This document shows, piece after piece, positions 39,085 through 49,241 of a DNA stretch of 64,000 nucleotides. Source of the stretch: Arthrobacter pullicola (lineage in GTDB: Bacteria > Actinomycetota > Actinomycetes > Actinomycetales > Micrococcaceae); contig NZ_JACSQC010000006.1 of the NCBI RefSeq assembly GCF_014836875.1, positions 175,599-239,598 of the forward strand, given 5' to 3'. Under the pieces are notes generated by a model. It saw only the letters and a program-made list of their open reading frames with translations, was not told where the DNA came from and made no database searches. A program made the position numbers and the translations under genes. Position 1 is the stretch's first letter. Each line of letters begins with the position of its first letter.

Positions 39085-39141
39085 CTATTCAAGGAAGGCG
39101 TATTTTTTGATGCCAGGTATCCGCATCATCGATACCGGGAG

Positions 39142-40023
39142 CTACTTCAGCAGCCTCGACATCCTCCGGTCCGCGAGCAGCTTCCCGTTGGTCTGGCAGG
39201 TCGGGCAGTACTGCAGTGAGGAGTCGGCAAAGGACACCTCCCGGACGGTGTCGCCGCAGACCGGGCAGAGTTCGCCGGTCCGGCCATGGACATTCATTGC
39301 CCGCCGTTTGGAATCCTTCAGCTCGGCAGCCGGGCGTCCGCTGGCGTTAGCCATGGCCGATTCCAGCACTGCCCGCATGGCTTCGAATAAGCGCTGGACT
39401 TCCTCCGGTTTCAGCTTGGCGGCATTGGCGAAGGGGGAAAGATGCGCAGCGTGCAGGATTTCGTCGCTGTAGGCGTTCCCGACGCCGGCGATCACCGACT
39501 GGTCCCGCAGCAGGCCCTTGATCTGGCCCCGGTGCGCGGCAACCAGCCCGGCGAAGGTGTCGAAGTCGACGTCGAACGCTTCCGGTCCCAGCCGGGCAAT
39601 ACCGGGAACTTCACTGGGATCCCGGACCAGGTAAACCGCCAGCGATTTTTTGGTGCCGGCCTCGGTGAGGTCGAACCCAGGTTCCTTGTCCGCGTCGCCG
39701 GCGAACCGGACCCGCAGAGCCATGGCCCCCTTGCCCGGCCGCAGCCGCCCGGGCTTCAGTCCATCAGACCAGCGCAGCCAGCCCGCCTTGGCGAGGTGCA
39801 TCACCAGATGCACTCCGCCGGCAGTGATGATCAGGAACTTTCCGCGGCGCTCGACGGCGGTCACCGGACCGGCCTTCAAAGCATCCAGCGGCACCTCGGC
39901 GGTCTTCAGAACCGAGAAGGACAGCACCTCGACGTCGGAAATGACCGCTGGCGGGGCGTCGTCCGGGATGAGCTTGGTCCGCAGGAAGTCGGCGAGTCCC
40001 TGCACCTCGGGCATCTCAGGCAT
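39142..40023 (-). CDS. Fpg/Nei-family DNA glycosylase
   Basis: 293 residues. N-terminal MPEMPEVQGL carries the Pro-Glu catalytic pair after Met removal. RRGKFLIITAGG has the conserved lysine, GVGNAYSDEILH the helix-two-turn-helix, and CPVC/CPTC the zinc finger. Excises oxidised bases. This is the actinobacterial MPELPEVQ subgroup, distinct from the truncated glycosylase at the window start. Downstream is the aromatic operon promoter; no clear terminator (a GGTATC...GATACC hairpin is followed by A, not T, on this strand). Confidence 0.88.
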   Translation of the reverse strand: MPEMPEVQGLADFLRTKLIPDDAPPAVISDVEVLSFSVLKTAEVPLDALKAGPVTAVERRGKFLIITAGGVHLVMHLAKAGWLRWSDGLKPGRLRPGKGAMALRVRFAGDADKEPGFDLTEAGTKKSLAVYLVRDPSEVPGIARLGPEAFDVDFDTFAGLVAAHRGQIKGLLRDQSVIAGVGNAYSDEILHAAHLSPFANAAKLKPEEVQRLFEAMRAVLESAMANASGRPAAELKDSKRRAMNVHGRTGELCPVCGDTVREVSFADSSLQYCPTCQTNGKLLADRRMSRLLK

Positions 40024-40078
40024 GGCTACACCCTAAACGCTGCGGTGGGGCCCAGGGCAGGGTTCGCGGTGCGGGACG

Positions 40079-40375
40079 CTAGGAGACCAGCCGTCCGCAC
40101 CCGAGACGATCTGCGGGATCCAAGCCCGGCTCGGGCTGGCGGACCTCCGCCCACACCTCGTCAAGGGAGAGCCCCAGGACTTCGGCGAGCGCCGCGATGG
40201 TCGGGAAGGACGGCGTTGCCACGCGGCCGGATTCGATCTTCCGCAGCGTTTCCGGGGAGATCCCGGCATCCAGGGCTGTTTCGAGCATCGTGCGCCCAGC
40301 TCTGGCACGGCGCAGCAGGGCCCCTAAACGCTGTCCGCGCTGGACCTCTTCTGCTGTAAGCGGCAGTCTGACCAT
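40079..40375 (-). CDS. XRE-family helix-turn-helix regulator
   Basis: 98 residues from ATG 40375. Single Cro/C1-type domain: RLGALLRRARAGRTMLETALDAGISPETLRKIESGRVATPSFPTIAALAEVLGL (residues about 15-68). No additional domain. Divergent from the methionine aminopeptidase gene across a 61-base gap with overlapping promoters, so it may control itself and that gene. Confidence 0.86.
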   Translation of the reverse strand: MVRLPLTAEEVQRGQRLGALLRRARAGRTMLETALDAGISPETLRKIESGRVATPSFPTIAALAEVLGLSLDEVWAEVRQPEPGLDPADRLGCGRLVS

Positions 40376-40393
40376 AGCGCCCACTCTACCGGG

Positions 40394-40415
40394 ATAATAT
40401 GGCCGGTATAGTTAT
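40394..40415. promoter_or_regulatory. Overlapping divergent promoters with dyad
   Basis: TATTAT on the minus strand (40394-40399) and TATAGT on the plus strand (40407-40412) are -10 candidates. They lie inside an imperfect dyad running from ATAA (40394) to TTAT (40415) around GGCCGG, a plausible XRE operator. Confidence 0.4.
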
Positions 40416-40436
40416 TGGAAACCGGGAAGGCACCGC

Positions 40437-41210
40437 ATGATCGAAATCTTGAATCCAGCCGAAGTAGCCAAGGCACGCGTCACGGGCGCCCTGGTTGCTG
40501 ACATCCTGCAGTCCCTCAAGCAGCGGGCGGTGGTCGGGACGAATCTCCTGGACATCGACGGCTGGGCCAAAGAGATGATCCACGACGCCGGCGCCACCTC
40601 CTGCTACGTCGACTACGAGCCGTCTTTCGGCCGGGGTCCGTTCGGCCACTACATCTGCACAGCTGTGAACGACGCCGTGCTCCACGGACTGCCCCATGAC
40701 TACACCCTGGCCGACGGCGACCTGCTGTCCCTTGACCTCGCGGTCCTGAAGGGCGGCATCGCGGCAGACTCGGCCATCAGCTTCGTCGTCGGAGATACGC
40801 AGCCGGCGGAGAGCATCGCCTTGATCAGCGCGACCGAACGCGCCCTGGCCGCGGGCATCGCTGCCGCCAAGCCGGGAGCCCGGATCGGGGATCTTTCCTA
40901 TGCCATTGGCTCGGTCCTGGCCGAGGCAGGCTACCCCATCAACACCGAGTTCGGCGGGCACGGCATCGGCTCCACCATGCACCAGGACCCGCACGTGCCG
41001 AACACCGGACGGCCCGGCCGGGGCTACGAGCTGCGCCCGGGACTGCTGCTCGCCCTGGAACCGTGGGTCATGGCGGATACCGCCACGCTCGCCATGGACC
41101 CGGATGGATGGACGCTCCGCAGCGCCACCGGCGCCCGGAGCGCGCACAGCGAGCACACCATTGCCATCACGGAGGACGGCGCGGAGATCCTCACTTTGCC
41201 GTCCCAGTAG
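40437..41210 (+). CDS. map: Type I methionine aminopeptidase
   Basis: 257 residues. Removes initiator methionine. The five metal ligands are present: Asp100 (LSLDLAV), Asp111 (AADSAISF), His175 (GGHGIGSTMHQDPHVPN), Glu208 (LLALEPWV) and Glu239 (AHSEHTIAIT); substrate His83 in VLHGLP. No N-terminal zinc-finger extension. It is separate from the secY-adk-map locus type, so this is probably an additional copy, paired with a divergent XRE regulator. AAGG ribosome site. Confidence 0.9.
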   Translation: MIEILNPAEVAKARVTGALVADILQSLKQRAVVGTNLLDIDGWAKEMIHDAGATSCYVDYEPSFGRGPFGHYICTAVNDAVLHGLPHDYTLADGDLLSLDLAVLKGGIAADSAISFVVGDTQPAESIALISATERALAAGIAAAKPGARIGDLSYAIGSVLAEAGYPINTEFGGHGIGSTMHQDPHVPNTGRPGRGYELRPGLLLALEPWVMADTATLAMDPDGWTLRSATGARSAHSEHTIAITEDGAEILTLPSQ

Positions 41211-41237
41211 CCTGCCGTCCGGGCAAATCCAGGGGGC

Positions 41238-42761
41238 TCAGTCTCCCGAGTGCGCCTGGAGGAACGAATACACCTCGGTCTCATCCACACCGGGGAACGC
41301 GCCCGGGGGCAGCGCCGCGAGCAGGTGCGAGTGGGCCCGGGCGCTCGGCCAGGCCATCCCCGACCATTCCGAAGCCAGCTCCGGCGGCGGTGTGCGGCAG
41401 CAGTCCGGATCCGGGCAGCGGGACTTGGACCGCTCGGTGGTGTCCCGGCCGCGGAACCACTTCACGTGCGCGTACGGCACCCCAATGCTCAGGGAAAAGA
41501 GTCCGCCGGAGCTGCGCTCAGTCCGTGCCGTGCACCAGAAGGTGCCGGCCGGGGTGTCCGTGTACTGGTTGTAGGCACTGAACTTATCCGGCACGGAGAA
41601 CACTTCGCGGCTGGTCCAGTACCGGCAGATCGGCTGGCCCTCGATGGCACCGGTGTGATCGGAAGGAAACGTCACGCCGTCGTTCTCATAGGCCTTGTAG
41701 ACAATGCCGCTCTCGTGCACCTTCTGGAAGTGCGTCCGGATGTCCAAATGCCGGGTGGCCAGGTTGGTGAAGCGGTGCGCGGCGGTCTCATAGGAGACGG
41801 CGAAGGCGTCCCGGATGTCCTCGACGGCGATTTCCTTGGCGGCCTTGGCCCGCTGCAGGAACTCCACCGTGGCCTTTTCCGGCAGCAGCAGCGCGGCGGC
41901 AAAATAGTTAGTGGCCACCCGCTGGCTGAGGAACTCGCCGTAGCTGCGCGGCGTCTGGTGATCCAGGACAAAGTGCCCCAGCGCCTGCAGCAGCACCGAG
42001 CGGGGATCGTGCTCCGAGCGCTGTGACTGGGTGAGGTAGATCCGCTTGTTCTTCAGGTCCGTGACGGAGCGGGTGGAGTGCGGCAGGTCGGAGACGTGGT
42101 GCAGGCTGAAGCCCAGGTGCGCGGCGATGTCCGCAATCACGTGCTGGGACAGCGGCCCGGTGGTATGGCCCACCGAGTCCAGGACCTGCTGGGCCGCCTG
42201 CTCATATTCCGAGAAGTAGTTGTCCCGCTCCCGCATCATGGCCCGCAGCTCGCCGTTCGCCCGCCGGGCCTCCTCCGGCGTGGCCACCTGTTCATTGAGC
42301 CGGCGCTCCAGTTCGGACTGCAGGCCCACCAGGGACTCGAGCACATCCAGGGGCAAACGCGAAGAAACGCGAACCTTCGGCAGGCCCAGGGACTGATAGA
42401 GCGGGCCGCGCTGGGCGCGTTCCAGTTCGATTTCCAGGGCTGCCCGGCGGCTCGGCGGCTCCGCCCCCAGCAGCTGGTCGATGCTCACATCCAGTGCCTT
42501 GGCCAGGGACTGCAAAAGCCCCAGTTTCGGCTCCCGCTTGCCGTTTTCAATCAGCGACAGCTGGGATGCCACGGTCCCGACGGCGCCCCCCAGGTCATCA
42601 AGCGTCATCCCCTTGCTCTTGCGCAGGTGACGCACCCGGCGGCCCAGGCTGATGACGTCCAGGGCGGGCTCCGCACCGCCGTCGTCCTCTGTTCTGCCGG
42701 CGGGAACGGGCCGGTTCCATGTTGCGCTGGTCACAAATTCACAATAAGCGAAGAAGTGCAT
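41238..42761 (-). CDS. ramB: RamB-type short-chain fatty acyl regulator (XRE + IrrE-like)
   Basis: 507 residues from ATG 42761 (GGAAAG upstream); GTG 42732 is possible. Helix-turn-helix at about residues 38-95 (LGRRVRHLRKSKGMTLDDLGGAVGTVASQLSLIENGKREPKLG region). An ImmA/IrrE-like domain follows with ALGHFVLDH and NYFAAALLLP (protease HExxH degenerate), then the C-terminal short-chain fatty-acyl-regulator region with CRYWTSREVF, CTARTE and CPDPDCC. In Corynebacterium RamB controls acetate and glyoxylate genes. Divergent from aceA here, matching that role. A 16-bp palindrome covers the start codon. Confidence 0.9.
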   Translation of the reverse strand: MHFFAYCEFVTSATWNRPVPAGRTEDDGGAEPALDVISLGRRVRHLRKSKGMTLDDLGGAVGTVASQLSLIENGKREPKLGLLQSLAKALDVSIDQLLGAEPPSRRAALEIELERAQRGPLYQSLGLPKVRVSSRLPLDVLESLVGLQSELERRLNEQVATPEEARRANGELRAMMRERDNYFSEYEQAAQQVLDSVGHTTGPLSQHVIADIAAHLGFSLHHVSDLPHSTRSVTDLKNKRIYLTQSQRSEHDPRSVLLQALGHFVLDHQTPRSYGEFLSQRVATNYFAAALLLPEKATVEFLQRAKAAKEIAVEDIRDAFAVSYETAAHRFTNLATRHLDIRTHFQKVHESGIVYKAYENDGVTFPSDHTGAIEGQPICRYWTSREVFSVPDKFSAYNQYTDTPAGTFWCTARTERSSGGLFSLSIGVPYAHVKWFRGRDTTERSKSRCPDPDCCRTPPPELASEWSGMAWPSARAHSHLLAALPPGAFPGVDETEVYSFLQAHSGD

Positions 42762-42794
42762 TTCTTTCCAGAGAAAACCCCTAGAAAGGGGGTT
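42751..42794. promoter_or_regulatory. ramB-aceA divergent control region palindromes
   Basis: AAGAAGTGCATTTCTT (42751-42766) is palindromic at 14 of 16 positions around TGCA and covers the ramB ATG. A second dyad AACCCC-N7-GGGGTT lies at 42776-42794. Either could be the RamB operator. Only symmetry is seen; the first resembles the TGCA-containing RamB sites of Corynebacterium in a general way. Confidence 0.45.
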
Positions 42795-42884
42795 GTTATT
42801 GCCGGAGTGTTGATTCCACAGCAAGGAAGCACCGGATTCACCTAGCCCGGAGCTCGCACCGCAACCCCGAGGAGACCAACGGCC

Positions 42885-44186
42885 ATGACGCAGGAACAGA
42901 GCAACGCAGCACGCACCGCCGAGCAGCTCGCCCAGGAATGGGCCACCGATCCCCGCTGGGACGGCATCGAGCGCGACTACACCGCCGAGGACGTCGTCAA
43001 GCTCCGGGGCCGGGTCCAGGAAGAGCACACCCTGGCCCGCCGCGGCGCGGAAAAGCTCTGGGACCAGGTGCGCAACGCCGGCGACGAGGGCTACACCAAC
43101 GCGCTGGGTGCCCTCACCGGCAACCAGGCCGTGCAGCAGGTCAAGGCCGGGCTGAAGGCCATCTACCTCTCCGGCTGGCAGGTGGCAGCGGATGCGAACA
43201 ACTCCGGCCACACCTACCCGGACCAGTCGCTCTACCCGGCCAACTCGGTGCCCACCGTGGTCCGCCGGATCAACAACGCCCTGCTCCGCGCGGACCAGAT
43301 CGAGTTCGCCGAAGGCATCCAGACCGTCGACGACTACCTGGTGCCGATCGTGGCCGACGCCGAAGCCGGCTTCGGCGGCCCGCTGAACGCCTACGAATTG
43401 ATGAAGTCCATGATCCAGGCCGGCGCCGCCGGCGTTCACTGGGAAGATCAGCTCGCCTCGGAGAAGAAGTGCGGCCACCTCGGCGGCAAGGTGCTCATCC
43501 CCACCAGCCAGCACATCCGCACCCTGAACGCTGCCCGCCTGGCAGCCGACGTCGCCGGCACACCCACCGTGGTGATCGCCCGCACCGATGCCGAGGCGGC
43601 CACCCTGATCACGTCCGACGTCGATGAGCGGGACCAGGAATTCATCACGGGCGAACGGACCGCGGAAGGCTTCTACAAGGTCCGCAACGGCATTGAGCCC
43701 TGCATTGCCCGGGCCAAGGCCTACGCACCGTACTCCGACCTGATCTGGATGGAGACCGGAACCCCGGACCTGGAGCTTGCCCGCAAGTTCTCCGAGGCCG
43801 TCCGCTCCGAGTTCCCGGACCAGATGCTCGCCTACAACTGCTCGCCGTCGTTCAACTGGAAGAAGCACCTGGACGATGACACCATCGCCAAGTTCCAGCG
43901 CGAACTCGGCGCCATGGGCTTCAAGTTCCAGTTCATCACCCTGGCCGGCTTCCACGCCCTGAACTACTCCATGTTCGACCTTGCCCACGGCTACGCCCGC
44001 AACGGCATGAGCGCCTACGTGGAGCTGCAGGAGCGCGAGTTCGGTTCCGAAAACCGCGGCTACACCGCCACCAAGCACCAGCGCGAAGTCGGCACCGGCT
44101 ACTTCGACGCCATCGCCACCGCCCTGAACCCCGGGGGCAGCACGCTGGCGCTGGCCGGTTCCACCGAAACCGCCCAGTTCCACTAA
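42885..44186 (+). CDS. aceA: Isocitrate lyase
   Basis: 433 residues. Splits isocitrate into glyoxylate and succinate. Catalytic loop KKCGHLGGK with Cys196, metal-binding region [21 protein letters not shown] and the C-terminal [11 protein letters not shown]. Length and motifs match the actinobacterial ICL1 type. AGGAG lies 10 bases upstream. First gene of the glyoxylate-shunt pair with aceB; divergent regulator ramB. Confidence 0.96.
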   Translation: MTQEQSNAARTAEQLAQEWATDPRWDGIERDYTAEDVVKLRGRVQEEHTLARRGAEKLWDQVRNAGDEGYTNALGALTGNQAVQQVKAGLKAIYLSGWQVAADANNSGHTYPDQSLYPANSVPTVVRRINNALLRADQIEFAEGIQTVDDYLVPIVADAEAGFGGPLNAYELMKSMIQAGAAGVHWEDQLASEKKCGHLGGKVLIPTSQHIRTLNAARLAADVAGTPTVVIARTDAEAATLITSDVDERDQEFITGERTAEGFYKVRNGIEPCIARAKAYAPYSDLIWMETGTPDLELARKFSEAVRSEFPDQMLAYNCSPSFNWKKHLDDDTIAKFQRELGAMGFKFQFITLAGFHALNYSMFDLAHGYARNGMSAYVELQEREFGSENRGYTATKHQREVGTGYFDAIATALNPGGSTLALAGSTETAQFH

Positions 44187-44200
44187 AGAACAACCGGCCT

Positions 44201-44235
44201 GTCCGGGCGCTGCGGCTTACCCGCGGCGCCCGGAC
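44201..44235 (+). promoter_or_regulatory. Strong hairpin between aceA and aceB
   Basis: GTCCGGGCGC (44201-44210) pairs perfectly with 44226-44235 and continues inward for five more pairs (one G-U), loop CTTAC. No T tract, so it is more likely an mRNA-stabilising or partial attenuation element than a full terminator. Confidence 0.6.
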
Positions 44236-44280
44236 CCGGCCAGTACCCCAGAGTTTTGACACCCCGCCAAGGAGCCCGCC

Positions 44281-45915
<1,635 letters not shown>

Positions 45916-45959
45916 GAACGGCAGACTCTTCCGGCACTCCGGCTCTCCGGAGGCACTGA

Positions 45960-46004
45960 GGGTGGGGCTGGATGCACAGGCGTCCAGCCCCACCCTTATG
46001 TTTG
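45960..46004 (+). terminator. Terminator after aceB
   Basis: GGGTGGGGCTGGA (45960-45972) pairs with 45983-45995, three more pairs inside, loop ACAG, followed by TTATGTTT. Confidence 0.85.
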
Positions 46005-46104
46005 GACGCTGCTGTGTCCGGCGTCATCAGGGCAGGCCAGGGGCAAGGCGTAGAATGGGTGCGCCGCCATTCCGGCGCCTCCCCCACCCCCAAGGTGTTC
46101 TTGC

Positions 46105-47529
46105 ATGTCTTCATTTGCCCAGGCTTTGGCCCGCGGGCTGAACGTCCGGCACATCCGTTTTATGGCACTCGGCTCGGCCATCGGCACGGGCCTGTTTTAC
46201 GGTTCCGCCGCAGCCATCCAGGCAGCCGGCCCCGCAGTGCTCCTTGCCTACATCATCGGCGGAGCAGCCGTCTTCCTGGTGATGCGGGCGCTCGGGGAGA
46301 TGGCCGTGCGCCATCCGGTCTCGGGTTCGTTTGGCCAGTACGCCAGCCGCTACCTCGGCCCGTTCGCCGGGTTCATCACCGGATGGACGTTCGCCTTCGA
46401 AATGGCAATCGTCGCAATCGCGGACGTCACCGCCTTCGGCATCTACATGGGCTTCTGGTTCCCTGACGTTCCCCGCTGGATCTGGATCCTCGCCGTCGTG
46501 CTGCTGATTGCGGCCCTGAACCTGATGCGGGTGAAGGTGTTCGGCGAGACGGAGTTCTGGCTCTCGATCATCAAGGTCGCAGCCATCATCGCCATGATCG
46601 CCGGCGGCGCGGCAATCATCATCTTCGGTTTGGGACTGCCGGGCGGGGCGGACCCCGGCCTGGATACCCTGCTGGGCTCCGGGGGCTTCTTCGCCAACGG
46701 ATTCTGGGGCGTGCTGGCTTCCTTCTCCGTGGTGATGTTCGCCTTCGGCGGCATTGAGACGATCGGCATTACCGCCGGCGAGGCGGACAACCCGAAGAAG
46801 GCCATTCCGGCCGCGGTGAACACGGTGCCGGTGCGCATCCTGCTCTTCTACGTGGGCGCCCTCTCCGTGCTGATGATGATCTTCCCGTGGCAGGACATTA
46901 ATGGCGAGACCAGCCCGTTTGTGCAGATTTTCGATGCCCTCGGCATTCCGGCAGCTGCGCATATCCTCAACGCAGTGGTGATCACAGCGGCACTGTCAGC
47001 CATCAACTCGGACACCTTCGGTGCCGGCCGGATGATGTTCGCCCTGGCCAAACAGGGCCAGGCACCGGCCGGATTCGCACGGATTTCCCGGCACGGCGTG
47101 CCGTGGATGACCGTCCTGGTGATGGCCGCCGTCCTGCTCATCGGCGTCGTGCTTAATGCGCTGCTGCCCGAGTCGCTGTTCCTGGTGATCGCATCGATCG
47201 CCACCTTCGCGACCGTCTGGGTCTGGCTGATGATCCTGCTGTCCCACATCGCCATGAAGCGGGAGATCAAGCGGCGCAATCTGCCGGCATCGGAGTTCGG
47301 GGTGCCGTTCTGGCCCGTGGCGTCCTACGCGGCGCTGGCCTTCATGGCCTTCATCGTGGTGCTGCTCGGAATCATGCCGGAGACCCGGATCGCCCTGATT
47401 GTTGGCGCGGCCTGGATCATCCTGCTCTTCGCTGCCTACCGGCTTTGGGTCCACGGCGCGGGCCGGGAGCCGGCCGTCCTGGACGATGAGACCGGGCTGG
47501 ACCTGGAAGCGGCGGAACTGCGCGGCTGA
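46105..47529 (+). CDS. Amino-acid permease (APC superfamily, AAT type)
   Basis: 474 residues, twelve membrane helices. N-terminal [24 protein letters not shown] is the AAT-family signature; later [43 protein letters not shown] and [16 protein letters not shown]. Proton-driven uptake of an amino acid (proline, asparagine, GABA or aromatic types are possible). -10-like TAGAAT at 46051-46056; AAGG eight to ten bases before the ATG. Separated from aceB by a terminator. Its position beside the polymer-synthetase cluster may be incidental. Confidence 0.88.
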   Translation: MSSFAQALARGLNVRHIRFMALGSAIGTGLFYGSAAAIQAAGPAVLLAYIIGGAAVFLVMRALGEMAVRHPVSGSFGQYASRYLGPFAGFITGWTFAFEMAIVAIADVTAFGIYMGFWFPDVPRWIWILAVVLLIAALNLMRVKVFGETEFWLSIIKVAAIIAMIAGGAAIIIFGLGLPGGADPGLDTLLGSGGFFANGFWGVLASFSVVMFAFGGIETIGITAGEADNPKKAIPAAVNTVPVRILLFYVGALSVLMMIFPWQDINGETSPFVQIFDALGIPAAAHILNAVVITAALSAINSDTFGAGRMMFALAKQGQAPAGFARISRHGVPWMTVLVMAAVLLIGVVLNALLPESLFLVIASIATFATVWVWLMILLSHIAMKREIKRRNLPASEFGVPFWPVASYAALAFMAFIVVLLGIMPETRIALIVGAAWIILLFAAYRLWVHGAGREPAVLDDETGLDLEAAELRG

Positions 47530-47542
47530 GGTGCCTGCGGCA

Positions 47543-48901
47543 TCAGGGACAGGGTGGAAGCGCCTTGTCCACCAGCCACGGTTCCAGCACTGCCGCGGGA
47601 TCTATACCTGTGCCGGCATATGTCTGCCCTGCCAGTTCCAGGAAGTCGGCGGTGGAGGCATTCCCGTGCCGGAACCCGGCGGTCCAGGAGCGCAGCAGTG
47701 CGAAGAACACGTTGTCCGGAGCCGACCGTCTCAGGGCGTGCAGCGCCAGTCCACCGCGGACGTACAGGCGGTCATCGAACATCCGCTCCGGCCCGGGCGA
47801 GACCAGGCAGAGGTTCTCGGACTTATGTGAGAGCCAGCGCCAGGCTTCCTCACCCAGTTCGTCCGCCGTTTGCCGCCCGGCCGCTTCAGACCACAGCCAT
47901 TCAGCGTAGGTGGCGAATCCCTCGTGCAGCCAGATGTCCTGCCAGTCTGCCGCCGTGACCGAGTTGCCAAACCACTGGTGGGCCAGTTCGTGGGCCAGCA
48001 GCCGGCGGGATTTCCGGCCCAGGTGGTTACGGCCCAGGACGGTGATGGTCTGGGCCTCCAGGGGGATCTCCAGTTTGTCTTCCGTGACCACCACCGTGTA
48101 GCTGCCGAACGGATACGGTCCGAACCAGTCTTCGAAGGCGGCGAAAATCCGGTCCTGCTCGGCCAGCGCTGTACGGGCTTTGGGCAGCAGCCGGGCCGGA
48201 GCCGCCAGCAGCTGCATAGGTGCTCCCGGCGGCAGCTCCGGTTTCGGCGCCCCCAGCCGCACCTGCTCGTACCTGCCGATCTGCACCGTCGCGAGGTACG
48301 TTGCCATCGGTTCAGACTGCTCGAAGATCCAGGTCCGCCGGCCGGCCTCCGCCGTTTGGCCGCTGCACAGGCCATTGGCGATCACCCGGTACTCCTCCTC
48401 CACCGTCACCTCGAACCGGTAGGTGGCCTTATCCGCCGGGTGGTCGTTGCAGGGGAACCAGGTGGGTGCACCCGCGGGCTGGCCGGCGGTGAGCGCGCCG
48501 TCGGCCAGTTCCTCCCACCCGATGCTCCCCCACGGCCCGTCCAGGGGCTGGGGAAATCCGGTGTAGCGGATCGTCAGGGTGAAGGCCGTACCGGCCGGCA
48601 GCTGGTTCGGAAGGGTAATCCGCAGATGCTGCCCGCTCTGGGCGAACGGGAGCGGCAGCCCGCCGTCTTCCACCTGGCTAACTGCCAGCTCAGCCTGGAG
48701 GTCAAGGACGACGGCCCTCAGCGGCTCCCGCGCTGCCAGCTCAAGATCAGCCGTACCGGTGAGAAGGTTGGCAGTTACTGAGTAGTCCAGGGCGAGGCGG
48801 TACCGGGAGACCGTATATTCACGGTGTCCATGACCGGGGGCATAGTCGCTGGCAGCGGACTGGGCCCGCTGAAAATTCATGAGGGACGGATCGGCATGCA
48901 T
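47543..48901 (-). CDS. M1-family metallo-aminopeptidase
   Basis: 452 residues from ATG 48901. Zinc site HELAHQWFGNSV (His304, Glu305, His308) with Glu327 in LHEGFATYAEW. The substrate motif GxMEN is replaced by IPLEAQ (279-284), as in some actinobacterial members. About half the length of PepN: it keeps the N-terminal beta domain and catalytic domain but lacks the C-terminal helical domain. Cytoplasmic by sequence. Lies at the downstream end of the Pls-like cluster on the same strand. M1-type aminopeptidases are reported to degrade epsilon-polylysine in producers, so a turnover or self-protection role is plausible. Confidence 0.87.
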   Translation of the reverse strand: MHADPSLMNFQRAQSAASDYAPGHGHREYTVSRYRLALDYSVTANLLTGTADLELAAREPLRAVVLDLQAELAVSQVEDGGLPLPFAQSGQHLRITLPNQLPAGTAFTLTIRYTGFPQPLDGPWGSIGWEELADGALTAGQPAGAPTWFPCNDHPADKATYRFEVTVEEEYRVIANGLCSGQTAEAGRRTWIFEQSEPMATYLATVQIGRYEQVRLGAPKPELPPGAPMQLLAAPARLLPKARTALAEQDRIFAAFEDWFGPYPFGSYTVVVTEDKLEIPLEAQTITVLGRNHLGRKSRRLLAHELAHQWFGNSVTAADWQDIWLHEGFATYAEWLWSEAAGRQTADELGEEAWRWLSHKSENLCLVSPGPERMFDDRLYVRGGLALHALRRSAPDNVFFALLRSWTAGFRHGNASTADFLELAGQTYAGTGIDPAAVLEPWLVDKALPPCP

Positions 48902-48952
48902 GCGGCCTGATCCTGCCATCACGGCCGGGTTTTGTCAGCCGTGTTCGCCGTC

Positions 48953-49171
48953 TTATCCATTCGCCTGTTCGGCCTGGTCATCTGCCTCTTCGGCGGTACG
49001 CTGCCAGCGGGCGCGGGTGGCCTCCGGCAGCTCTTCCCAGGGTGGAGCCGGGGGCATCCAGAGCCCCGGAAGCAGCTTCATCCGCTCCTCGTACAAGGCT
49101 TTTCCCTCCGGGTAACCCGTCTTGGAGTCACCCTCGCCCGTTTCCGGGCGGTCTCCCAAGCTGTTTCCCAT
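48953..49171 (-). CDS. Small conserved hypothetical protein
   Basis: 72 residues, soluble. A conserved-looking core KALYEERMKLLPGLWMPPA, then PPWEELPEATRARWQRTAEE, sits in a charged context. TAGACT ten bases before the ATG gives a leaderless or near-leaderless start of its own. Same strand, between the transpeptidase and the M1 peptidase. No function known to me. Confidence 0.65.
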   Translation of the reverse strand: MGNSLGDRPETGEGDSKTGYPEGKALYEERMKLLPGLWMPPAPPWEELPEATRARWQRTAEEADDQAEQANG

Positions 49172-49197
49172 GATGTAAAAGTCTAGCCGCGCCGGGG

Positions 49198-49234
49198 CTG
49201 TGACCGAACAACCGGTACCGGGAGGTGGTCACAG
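49198..49234 (-). terminator. Hairpin downstream of the L,D-transpeptidase gene
   Basis: CTGTGACC (49198-49205) and GGTCACAG (49227-49234), perfect 8 bp with a 21-base loop; no strong T tract. Possible weak terminator. Confidence 0.4.
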
Positions 49235-49241
49235 GAGGCAG

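Noticed and set aside
39118..39141. GGTATC...GATACC hairpin as terminator for the glycosylase gene
   Set aside because: The T run lies on the opposite strand, where no gene ends; on the gene's own strand it is an A run.
42762..44183. Open minus-strand frame extending ramB upstream by about 470 codons, antisense to aceA
   Set aside because: The translated sequence is low-complexity Gly/Val/Ala without family motifs and mirrors aceA codon structure; ramB has a good start at 42761.
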